From NCBI GenBank assembly GCA_965153455.1, contig OZ234503.1, forward strand, positions 12,157,118 through 12,221,117: a DNA stretch of 64,000 nt, given 5' to 3'. Origin of the DNA: Sphagnum compactum (Eukaryota > Bryophyta > Sphagnopsida > Sphagnales). Of the stretch, positions 38,375-49,340 are shown in pieces. Within the stretch, counting starts at the first letter, position 1. Each line of letters opens with the position of its first letter. Under the pieces are notes generated by a model that was given only the letters and a program-made list of their open reading frames with translations, searched no databases and was not told where the DNA came from. The position numbers were made by a program, and so were the translations under genes.

Positions 38375-39329
38375 TTTCAATGATCTGGTCATCTATGTAA
38401 CCTTAAACTTTAAACCAAAATTTAAGAAAATTTCTCATATTTACATATATTAATCAAATAGGTACCCAAAAATATAGAAAGATTTTTTTTTTAATCTACT
38501 ATCATATTTAGCTTGTAGCTAAATTTGGCAAAATCTTCTTATAAATCATCACCATTTTTGCTCCATAAAAAAGTTCATAAAAAAGACATTAACATGCATA
38601 ATTTGTTTTAGATTTATTTTATATATATAGTTACACATAAGTTGTACCACAAATAGTACCCAATTCATTATCAACACATTCAAGTTCATTCAACCCATTA
38701 CAACTAGCTTAATCATCATATTTATTAAAGAGTGATTTTTAACTACTAATACCCATCAATTGATAATTAAGTTAATCAATTGATGAAAGCATTTACAAAG
38801 TTTCATTTATAAAGTTATAAATTAATTAATAATGATTGTGTGTTTATGGTCTAATTTATTTCCTATAAATCAAAATAATTTAATTTTAGTTTAAATATGA
38901 AAAACTACATGATATATACTTGGAGTAGTTTGGAAAATGAAATTAACTTTGCCCCTTAATTCACTGCAAAACTCCACACATACAATACATCCAACAATAT
39001 TATGAGTCAAAATATGTATCATCATGCCCTAACATAAAATGATCACCAAGTTTTGATGGCATGTGCCTATTGGGTGGTTACATTAATACCTTTTTGAAAT
39101 CATGGAGCATCCTGCTTGGTGTGAAAATGTGTGCATGTGAGTGTAATTAATTTTTCACCTAGTAATAAATATTATAGATAGTAGTGACAATTTTTGGTTC
39201 ACTTTGTTGTGTATCCAAATGACAATGTATCAATGCACCATATTCCATCATGCATTATGTTATGTCATCAACATAAATCCAACTGTACATATGTATTGTG
39301 TAATCAAGGGTGGGAAATTTTCCAAAATG

Positions 39330-40260
39330 ATTGCATGGATAAAAGGTTACCATGTTTTTAATTGTTTCTAGTTTTATGTTTCCTGTACGATAATTGATGA
39401 TGCATTAAAAAATATCAATACATTAAAATTTCAAAACACAAGGGCAATAGACTATCACATTTCCAAGTTGATGGGTGAGAAAAAAAATTGTTAATTTAGT
39501 TTAAAACCATCAATCTATTGTCGACACATGATGTGAACAATACATTGAATGTATTATTAATATTTCACATTTGAAAAATAAATGTTACTTATGAAAACTT
39601 GACACTTGGTATACATTTAACAACACTTTTCAATCATAACTAACTATTATTTACCATATGATTTTGATACATTAAAGATTTGTTGATACACTAAAGGTTT
39701 TTTTGAATGTCTTAACATAGAAAGAGTAAGACATTTTTCAAATAAATGGACAAAAGGTTGCCATGTTTCCAAGTTTATGAGTAATATAAAATAATTGTTA
39801 ATTTAATAAAAAACCACCAATCTATTATTGACACATATATATATATATGAGTAATTCAATGTGAGTAATTCATTGGATTTTATTATTAATATTTCACACT
39901 TGAGAAATAAACCTTACATATGAAAACTTGACACCTAGTACACATTTACCACCACTTTTTGATTATAACTAAATATTATTTACCTCATGCTATTGATACA
40001 CTAAGGATATGTTGATACATTAAAGATCTTTTGGTACACTAAACATTTTTGAACATGTCATAGGAAGAGTGAAAAAAATTTCAAAATAAATGGACAAGAG
40101 GTTGCCATGTTCCAAATTTATGGGTAAGATAAAATAATTAATAATTTAGTAAAAAATCACTAATTTACTATTGAACAATATTTTAAATGTATTATTAGTA
40201 TTTCACACTTGAAAATTAAATGGTTACATATGAAAACTTGACACCGAGTATACATCTAGA
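39330..40260. repeat. Tandem array of about 310-330 bp units
   Basis: The landmark TGAAAACTTGACAC recurs at 39592, 39921 and 40231, together with GGTTGCCATGTTTCCAAG, ATTGTTAATTTA, ACCA(C)CAATCTATT and TTTCACACTTGA. This gives roughly two and a half units. A (TA)n stretch interrupts unit two near 39837. No coding potential. Confidence 0.75.
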
Positions 40261-42665
40261 AATATCTAATAATCAACCCAAAATACAAGCAAACCATTAT
40301 ACAAAAACTACATCCTGAGATTCTCTCACATTATTAGAAACAACAAGAAGACTTTTGTCATGATGGTGGTTAACATTCAAAAAACATGTTAAGCTATGAT
40401 AGGATTGGAGGTCAAAAAAACTCAAGAAAAACATGAAGTTGTTATCAACATACATGTAACATAGCTAAAAACATATGGGGCCAAAGATGTTCAACATTCT
40501 TAGTTGATGGAACAACAATTTGCCTATGATGTATTGTTTCTAGTTGCACTATGTGAAATAATGAACAAGTTTATAATTCCATGACATGAGGCATAATGTG
40601 TGCACATGATCACCAAGTGCAACTCTCAAAGGAATAAAAATAGTAGACACAATTGAACTATCAACAAATAAACACAACTTGTGATTGATATAATCCAAGT
40701 GAAATATATAATTCCTCTGGATGATCAATATTTTAGCCTGCAAAACATGCTTCATTTGCCCAACAAAACCAAAAGCAAAAATTATCCTTGCAAATTGTTT
40801 GATCATCACATTAGTTACTAACTTCAGAAAACAACTAGAATTATTCCAAAGACTACATGCTAAACTTACCATCTAGTAGGCAAGCCTAAGTGCTAGTTGC
40901 TTTGACCTTTGGTGGTGTTTGAAACCTGGGAAATATATAGAAACTTCTTTGTGCATGCACATATTGGCTTCAAAATGGTGCTTAATTGCAAACCATTATG
41001 AAATGCAAATAAATTGGAAGAAAAACAAGCACACAAAATTTCTTAGCAAGCATTACCTACTCGGATATTACTTCCAAATGACAAATATATTAAGGTCTTC
41101 TATCCACATATCTTTTTTAAAATTGTTCTTGAATCGATGAGGCAAGTTACACAAATGAAGCACGTGACTATAGTTTTTGTTATCTTCCTCCAAATGGCCT
41201 TCACATTTCAGATGTTTGCCCAAAGGCAAAAAAGAAAACCTAAATGAAAACCACTACATCTAAAATATGCTTCATAACACAATGAATGTAACAATTCTAT
41301 CAAAGATGCAAACATCATACTTCTATCAATTACAAAAAGGTTTTCCCAACACAATGAACTACTATATTTTGTGTAACACCCACATGCGATGGGTGACAAC
41401 CCTCCACAAACATCACGGGCAATATATGATTTCTTCATTTATAAGATCCTTAATCAAAAGGAGAGGAGGGGAGGGGAGGGGGGGTTGAGAATAATAATAA
41501 TAATAAATTCCTTTGGTCACAAGGGGCGTTGAGAAGAACCAAAGGAACCAGGCGGGCTCCACACATTCCTCTTGAGTTCAAAAATGCCCTTTCCTCCTTA
41601 GTTCCTTGATTGCCCCTTCTTGAGCTTGTTGACAACCCGCTCTTGAGCTTGCAAATTGGCCTATCCTCCTCATGATAGATGGCTCCTTAATTCACCAACT
41701 ATTGTTTCCTTTTGAATTTGTAGTGCCACCCATCTCGCCAATTGACCATGGGGACAAGACCTAGGACCGATGCTTTAATGTCAATTGAAACTCATGGAGG
41801 GAAGGTGGCATTCTAACACACTTTTTCGACACTCTAAAGGAAAAAAAATGATGAACGGGTGGGTGGTGTTGCAAAGCACACCTCCTTGTGCATTCAACCA
41901 AAGTGAAATGAATAGAAACAACAAAAGACGAAAAAAATAAAAATTAAAAGGTAGATATGCCCCCTTTCCCTTAAACCCTAACTAGGATCATGCCTACTTT
42001 TTTTTCTCTCATTTTTATAAAAAATTAGTCACATTTACATTGGAATAACAAAAATTCCTTGGCTAAAACCCATTTTCTTTGTCATTAAATGATGAAGTTT
42101 TGCCAAAAAACAAATAACACTTATGTTAACCTTTTTTTTTTGTTGGCCACATATAACCAAAAAGTTACATTAAAATCAAACGTAGTAAACTAATGTATTT
42201 TTAAATATTTTCAATTGCCATATTTCAACCAAAATTTAAGACCATTTTATTGATTTCTACATGGTTCGAACATGTAGTCAATAATATAAAAGATTGTTTT
42301 AGGAAAAAAAAAATCACATTTAACTTGTAACCAAATCTAGATAAATTTTTATATGTATCATTATGTATCATTGCCACTTTGGCTACAACACAAATTTGAA
42401 AAAAAAAATCATTGCATGAGATGATTACACAAACATTTTCACCCTATGTTATGTCATGCATTAGTATCATGTTGCAAAGCATAATGAGAATGTCATGCCA
42501 TCATATATCAATGCAATTCATGATACAATCCTTAATGTAACAAAATTATCCTTGAATTGTCAAAGTAAGAAACATGCCTTCCCAACCTTTTTTTGGAAAT
42601 TTGTGTAAGGCCGACCTTTGTCGTAAACACTTGCTGTCAAAACTTGACAATCATTTTATGCTTGG
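40261..42665. other. AT-rich intergenic DNA, no supported gene
   Basis: Only short unrecognisable open frames occur. A G-rich purine stretch (GGGGAGGGGAGGGGGGG) lies at about 41465-41485. No gene or transposon domain could be supported. Confidence 0.4.
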
Positions 42666-43812
42666 GGAGGCCCTTAGGCTAAGGTTTAGGGTGTCCTATT
42701 TGGTTCACTTTTCAATATAATTTTGTCCTTCTTTGATGATGTTTAAGGGTTAAATGGTTCTCAAGATTTCTCTTCCTTGATTATTTTTTCCTAGATTAGG
42801 GTAAACCCTAAACCTTAATACCCCACTCCATGAGTATGAAATACCTTTTATACTATTTTCTCCTAGATTAGGGTTTAGGGTAAACCTTAAACCCTAATAC
42901 CCTATTCCATGAGTATGAGGGCCTATTGTAACAAGTTATTGGTTTTAGTTGGGTGTAATGTAGGTGGAACCAAACCCGAATTTAAAACCAAATCATGATT
43001 TTAACATCAATTGGGCTCCAAGGTTTATTTTGGATTCTTCGGACTTGAAAGTTTTACAAATTCCAAAAACCATTTTCAAATTCATAATGAATGTTCTATC
43101 AATTTTCAAGAAAAAATAAAATCAAAATTGAATGTTTTTTTCAAAATTGAAAATCAAATAACATTGGTAGAAACTAGTTTGCTCAATTTTAACTCTAGAA
43201 GGAACAATGGGCACATTCAGTACTGCACTTTCCCTACAATCCTATTTGAATGATGTGGTCATGTGTGTAACCTTAAATTCTAAACCAAAATTTAAGAAAA
43301 TTTGCTAGATTTATACAAACATGGTTCAAATAGGTACCCAAAAATAGAGAAAGATTAAAAAACATCTACTATCATATTTAGCTTGTAACCAAATTTGGCA
43401 AAATCTTTTTGTAGATCATCATTGCTTTTGCTACATTAAAAAATTGACAAAAAAAACACTATTATGCATAACTGTTTTTAAATTTACTATATATGTATAT
43501 TCATACATAAGTTGTAGCACAAGTAGTAACCGATTCATTATCAACAAATTTGTGTTCACCCAGCCAATTAGAACCATCTTAATCATCATGTTTATTAAAG
43601 ATTGACATTTTGCTACTTGTACCCATTGCGTGTTATGGTCTCATTTAATTCATATAAATCAAAATAACTTGATCTTAATTAAAATATGAAAAATTACATG
43701 ATATATAGTTGGGGCAACTTGAAAAATGAGGCCAACTTTGCCCATCAATTCATTGCAAAACTACACACATGTTAACCCAACAATATTACGAATCAAAATA
43801 CACATCGTCATG
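42666..43812. repeat. AT-rich dispersed repeat, copy B
   Basis: Second copy of the repeat at 36757-39026, same orientation, about 5.9 kb away. It lacks the 1.0 kb block and a further AT-rich piece of about 80 bp present near 38760-38840 of copy A. It contains two AAACCCTAA-type stretches near 42784 and 42868. Divergence is substantial, so the duplication is not recent. Confidence 0.75.
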
Positions 43813-45095
43813 TATGGTTACAACTTCTAGTTGTTCAATTGTGACAACATCATTGTTTCCCCAAGCTTAGCCAAAACCAAGAGCAACAATTGAAAGCATT
43901 TGGATCTCCACATTAGTGTTTATGCCTAGCAAGGGATTCTCCACATGGTCAACTATTCCTTAAACTCAAGGTTCTTTTTCATCCCACCATTTTCCCATCT
44001 CTAGACTTCATACCGTACACAAAGAAAACCTGGCAAGAAATAATATGTCCATAGTTTAAATCATAACATCATAAATGACCATTTGATAATTGACCTTGTC
44101 ATACAACATGGATATAATCTACATCATGGGTAAATGAAACAAAATGAATATTCATTTTGTTGTAAGGGTCACTTCTACTTCTCAATAAAACCTTTCTACT
44201 TTTTCATTAAACCTCTATCTTTCAGCAAAACCCTATTTACCCATCCATCATCATACCTACCTAACATTTGCACACTATCAATCTCAATTGATGAAATTAT
44301 GTTATAAAACGTAAGATTGCAAAAAGCTCAAGTTCTATTCAAATGATGATAAATGCTAACCCCAAATTTAAGTAGTCAACTTTATAACATCGATTTTATA
44401 ACTCCTACACCATTTTGGATTTATTTAATGCATGGTGTAATTAATTTCATTTACCCAATTTAATTTAAGCAACACACAATGGATTTAGTTATTCAATGTA
44501 GTTATTTTTATGATGTACTTCAAGCACTATGGTTTGCATTTAAGGTTTTTCTTCATTATAAATAATTGTGACTTTTGGACCTTTTATGCTAATTAAAATC
44601 AACTCTAGATTGAATTTCCAAAATACCAAAGTTTCTCAAAATGCATTCAGATTCAAATCTGCCAAGTTTTCTATTGCATTCCGGAACTTGGCAATCAAAT
44701 CCATCCTAGTTCAACTTGGCAATCAAACTCGTGCTGAATTTAGCATGCAATGATCTCTCTCCTACTCATCTGATTTCTCAAACATACCAGAGGTTGTGAG
44801 AAGTGATCACGAAAGACTCCATGTGCGGGATGACTACAATGTCATGTATATATCTATGAAACTTTCAGAGAAATCTCCACAACAACCGTTTGAAGATACC
44901 GTGACAATGAGTCCTTGCCTAACCTTATTCACAGAGTATCAGACCACACCATCACAAATATCAGGAGGGTAATGATTGGGACCTCCTGCACCCTGTATAT
45001 ACTGTTTTAAGTACACCACTGGTACTAATACTTTCATGTCATAAACTAGAAACCATGAACATTCCAAAGATGGAAAGACAAGAATTCATGGAAGT
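43813..45095. other. Intergenic DNA and probable 3' region of the YVH1 gene
   Basis: AT-rich with no supported gene. The part adjoining 45095 should include the phosphatase 3' UTR on the minus strand. Confidence 0.4.
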
Positions 45096-47827
45096 TCACA
45101 AGGGTGCTGCATCTACCCGGCTTTTGTGCAGCTGGAAAGCCGGGTTTACCCAGGTACCACAGCTACACTGCATCCCTGCCCAGTTGAAGTTGCCCAACCT
45201 TGCTTCACACTTAACACATTGAAGCTTGCTCTCCACCATGCCTTCTTGCACTGCAACATTGAAAGTATGCATATCTACTTTTACAGGAAATTTGAGCACC
45301 CATTAAGAGAGAGCTAAAATTTGTCAACTGGAGACCATCCCAGCGACTTGTAATAATCTATACACTGCGGAACAATACATAAACGAGAATCTACAGAACC
45401 ATACTTTACAGAACTCGAAACAAGGACAGTCAACACAATTCAGTAGGATTGCGTCCTAATCTCTGCAACATTCACGCAGGAAAGAGTAGTACCTGGTGTC
45501 ATCCACTGCATGGGCTGGACAAAAATGGAGGTGCACTCAGGTTGAACTGGTTCATCAGTCCCTGACCCTTTCACCCCTCTTTTCCTCCACTTGAAAGAGG
45601 TCAACCCAGCACCAGGAATATGGGTGATCACATTCTCTTCAGATGCTACCACTTGTCGGCATTTCTTGCAGCGATACACTGTGGAAGGTTGACTGGTTAG
45701 TAACTGTTTATCACCTGAAACTAGAGAGTTGTTCTTCTCAGTGGTGGTGTGCCCAGCAGGGTCAGCTGCATAGCCTGAGATTCCAATTTTCTGTCTCCTC
45801 ATATCAGCATCCCCTATTTGCACAAAACAACCACTGCAAATACTTTACATGTAGCATCTAGTGAACTGCAAACATTCCTGTTCCACAGGGAGATTGATAG
45901 CAGGACTTTTACTGTCATAACTGACTCCAACAAGGTTTGTGTTCAGTAGATGATGAAGGAAATTTCAGTTAAAAGCTTTGAAGCACAATCAGAGGAAACA
46001 TAATGCACCATCATGTCAAGCAAAACTCCTTGCTGTGCAAGCTTCTAACAGCAAATGAGAAAACATTGAGACCCCTGAGAATCAAACATTCTGCATGACA
46101 AGATACAGAGAGAGGGGAGACTCAACAACACAGATAGATACATGTGTGCCCAAACAAGACCACTTCAGAAATGTGGAGAGCGAGAGAACAGGATGAAACA
46201 GTTGCACCCTTTTTTGCAAGCTGGAATGTTTTGTAGACATCACTTTCATGATTCACCGTGCAACCCATCTCCTCAAACATAAGCAACTGCATATATGTTC
46301 CACAAGAGATCACACATGAGAATTCCTGAAAACTGGACCCTGACCAAAGCCAGCAAAAAAAGAAAGAGCAAACGAATTCAATAACATGGTCTTCTCTTCT
46401 TTGTAAATAAAATAACTTGCAGCTACTTCTGATCTACTTAGGTGTGGAGTTTTTGTGAAGCTAGGGTAGATCTGATCAATGTACTTTGTTGTGAAGTAAT
46501 TGAACTCTTTGAAATTTGCTGTCTGTTACCTGCTGCCTGAATCCATCATTTGGGCATACAATCTCGCTGGCTTTCTTCAGTGACTCCAGTGCATCTGGAT
46601 TTTGCAAAAGAGTGTTACAGAAAACAAAACCCTAAACTCTATTACATCATGCACCTGGATTTTGGAATGAAGTTATAGAAAAGAGAAAACCTCTGCTATC
46701 ACACAGTTAGGTATTGAAATTTGTCTGTTGAGTTTTTCAGACTGACTTCACCTTGAAACAACTGAATACAAAAAGACAAGTCTGACAATTGGGAAGTAGG
46801 GGCATGAATTCACGTTATGCAAGTAAGCAAGCAAGCAAGCAAACAGAGTAGAGTAGAGCACCACGCACTGTCCATTGTCAAGCACTCCTTCTTCATTAGA
46901 TAAGCAGTGACCACAGCTCCACTGCATCACCATCAAATCAACAAGCCAACAAGAACCCCAACAACAATTAGTGCAGAACCCAAACCCTAAAACCCATGGT
47001 CTTCTGAGGAAAAAAAACACTTGCAGAAACAAAAAAAGGACTGTGTCAAGCACTTCTTCATTAGACATGCAGTAACCATAGCTCCACTGCATCATCATCA
47101 TCATCATCATCATCATCAATCGATCAATCAATCACCAAACCAACAAAAACCCCAACAAGAATTAGTGCAGAACCCTAATCCTAAAACCATAATCAGTGCA
47201 CAATTCTAAGCCTGAGGAAAGCACTTGCAGAAACAAAGAAAAAAGAAAGAAAGAAAGGGCTGTTGCACAGGAGCATCCTCAACATCCAAAGCATGAAACA
47301 ATGCATGAAGAGATGTAATAAAACAGGGGGAGGATTGGTGAAGAAGAAGAAGAAGAAGCAGAAGAAGAAGGTTTGGTTGCTTGCCTGCGAGAAACACCAG
47401 CAAAGCAGTGAACTAAAACAATGCCACCATCCTTCCTGCCGCTCTCTATAAACTCCAGGCACTCATCCAGATGATCAAGCAGATTCTGAGATTGGCTATC
47501 TAGAAGAGGAACTGTCAGTTTCTTCAGCTTGGAGTTGCCAGGTGAAGAAGAAGCACGAGAAGAAGACGAAGAAGAAGAAGGAATAGGTGTACAAGGCTGC
47601 TCCCCAGCTGCTTGTTGGAGCTCTTGGTCAGGGTCTGGGATGTGAGCTGGCCTCTTGAAATCTAGAGGATTGATCCCTCGACTGATGAGCGAAAGGAGGT
47701 GAGTCACAGCAGCAGCAGCAGCAGCAGCAGGAGAGAGACGACGCGAGGAGTCGGATGCAGCACTCGACAACACCGCTGCAGCATCCGTAATGTTGCCGAT
47801 GTACAAGCCGTCCCTCACTTTCCTCAT
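45096..47827 (-). CDS. Dual-specificity phosphatase, YVH1/DUSP12 type
   Basis: Six minus-strand exons: 47827-47385, 46921-46869, 46594-46530, 46286-46208, 45813-45493 and 45250-45096. They join in frame to 371 residues. It begins MRKVRDGLYIGNITDAAAVL; the longer open frame upstream has only a TTG. The PTP loop HCFAGVSRS is at about 140-148 (catalytic Cys141, Arg147), with a general-acid Asp in VPLLD. Then follow GAVVTAYLMKKECLT, CPNDGF and LLMFEEMG. The C-terminus carries the YVH1 zinc-binding module: YRCKKCRQVV, CTSIFVQPMQWM, KLQCVKCEARLGNFNWAGMQ, CSCGTWVNPAFQLHKSR. YVH1 proteins act in late 60S ribosome assembly in yeast and animals; a plant role is inferred. Exon 1 holds a low-complexity Ser/Ala insert. 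The first intron uses a GC donor (CAG|GCAAGC), and it contains a decayed second copy of exon 2. Confidence 0.92.
46868..47256. repeat. Tandem duplication carrying exon 2 of the phosphatase
   Basis: Copy 1 (46868-47040) contains the functional exon 2. Copy 2 (47041-47256) lies directly next to it, nearer exon 1. Both share, in plus orientation, CTTCTTCATTAGA, the exon sequence, CAACAA(G/A)AACCCCAACAA, ATTAGTGCAGAACCC and CACTTGCAGAAAC. Copy 2 has an expanded (CAT)n tract at 47092-47116. Confidence 0.85.
47042..47086 (-). pseudogene. Decayed duplicate of phosphatase exon 2
   Basis: On the minus strand it keeps the acceptor GCAG and reads GAMVTACLMKKCLT, against GAVVTAYLMKKECLT in the functional exon. 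It has lost one codon (Glu) by a 3-bp deletion. The original donor GTGCGT is gone; only a weak GTCCTT remains at 47041. Used in place of exon 2 it would shift the frame. Used in addition, as a 45-base exon, it would stay in frame. It is probably silent, but splice data could show otherwise. Confidence 0.7.
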
Positions 47828-49340
47828 GACGCTCTCTCTCTCTCTCTCTTTCTCTCTTCCTTTCGCTGCTGCTGCTTTCTGGCCTTCTTCTTCTTCTTCT
47901 GCGGCTTTTCTTCTTCTCGCCAATAGATCACGTTCGTTCCAGCAAAGACTTGCAAGTCTGTTGGTCAGCTACAATCCTCTGTGTATATTGTAGTTCTTCC
48001 TTTGGGTTTTCTTTCTATGGGCTTTTGGGACATTTTGCTTCGTGTGTGTACTCGCTGTTGCTGCAATTCTTTGTGTGTTTGTAATGTAATTGATGATTGC
48101 AGGAAAAGAATGGCAGTTTAAGAGGATATGGTTGAGAGAGAATAAGAAGGAAAAGGAGATTTTCATTTCAAGTGTAGAGAGTTGCTATTCTTCTTTGTCT
48201 ACCATGTGAGCCGTGTCATTCTTCTATGTGATGCATCCTTGAACAGTGAAGGATCCTCTTCTTGTCACAGATACAGAGAGTGGTAGCTTATTGAAATATA
48301 ACATTTGATCAGATCAGTCTTTGCATGTACCTGACATGCAGAAACAAACATACAAACAAACAAACCAACCTGCAGTGTTTGCCTGAGATGTACACTCTTG
48401 CCTGTACACACATTCCAGTCTATTGTACCATCTCTTTCTGCAGAGACAGGCATGCAATAACATGTAGCACAAGATGGGTTCATTTCTCTCTTCTCTTCCC
48501 TCTTTTTCTTGTTTGATTCTTCTTGCATTCTCTCTTTCCTGCTTTGTATTCCCACTCTTCTTCCTAGTTTCAGTTTTGTGTATATTTCATCTTTCAAGAA
48601 GGAAATCTGAATCCAATGAAGTACAAGAAAGAAAAACCCAAGATAACAATTTGGTAATACATGAAAAATGCTACAGAAGGAAATATTACACAGATTTGCT
48701 ATTGTGTGTCTTTTGTTGTGTGCTGAAAATCTCTCAACACTACTGACTTGCTACAAAAGACTAAAGTTTTCCTTCCGACAAAAGGTTCTGACTAGCAGCA
48801 GCAGCAGCTCCAGAGAGCACGAGTTGTGCAAAACTGGAGCAATGAAAAAAATTCTAGTTCTCCATCAAAACTTCCTCCTCCACTGAGATCGGAAAGGATG
48901 ACCCATGTCTTGAAATTTCCCCTCTAGACAGCTGTTGGAAAGAACTGATGAAGAGTGAAACTGATTGTGCAACCTATCAGACCAAAGAGCATAAAGAAGT
49001 GCAATCCCCTGTTTCAAAATCATCTCCAAAAAAATCAGTAAACCTCTTTTCTCAACTGATAACACCAAAGCTGAAACACTGAAGTGCAGAGACTTAAAAA
49101 ACAATGCTTGTTGAAGGCTGCCACACCACTGCAAGTAGCAAAAGAATCTGTCCAGTGTCTTGGACCAGCTCTACAACCAAATCTCTTCAAACTGCATACA
49201 CATGTAAAATCTGAAACAAAACACGTTCAAAGCTGTACATTCTTCTAGCAGCTAGAAATGCATAATTTTCCTAGTGTGCCTTCTTCCACTCCAAAACTTG
49301 CTTCAATAGTCTGGTGCACCAAAGGGGTGAGATAGATTAC
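47828..49340. other. Region between YVH1 and MGST3-like genes
   Basis: Upstream of the phosphatase start there is a TC run at 47832-47855 (plus strand) within the first exon or leader. The rest should include the phosphatase promoter and the unresolved 3' end of the MGST3-like gene. Short open frames here match no family. Confidence 0.4.

Larger units (their letters stand above)
36757..39026. repeat. AT-rich dispersed repeat, copy A, with an extra 1 kb block
   Basis: The sequence from GGGAGCCCCTTAG at 36757 to about 39026 matches, in the same order and orientation, a second copy at 42666-43812. Shared landmarks include CCTATTTGGTTC, TTTGTCCTTCTTTGATGATG, AGGTACCCAAAAATA and TTTGGCAAAATCTT. 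Copy A holds about 1.0 kb (37378-38382) absent from copy B, bounded by the direct repeat TTTCAATG at 37370-37377 and 38375-38382. It also contains a telomere-like AAACCCTAA run at 36979-37001. No protein is recognisable. It starts only about 390 bp upstream of the RanBP1 start codon. Confidence 0.75.
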
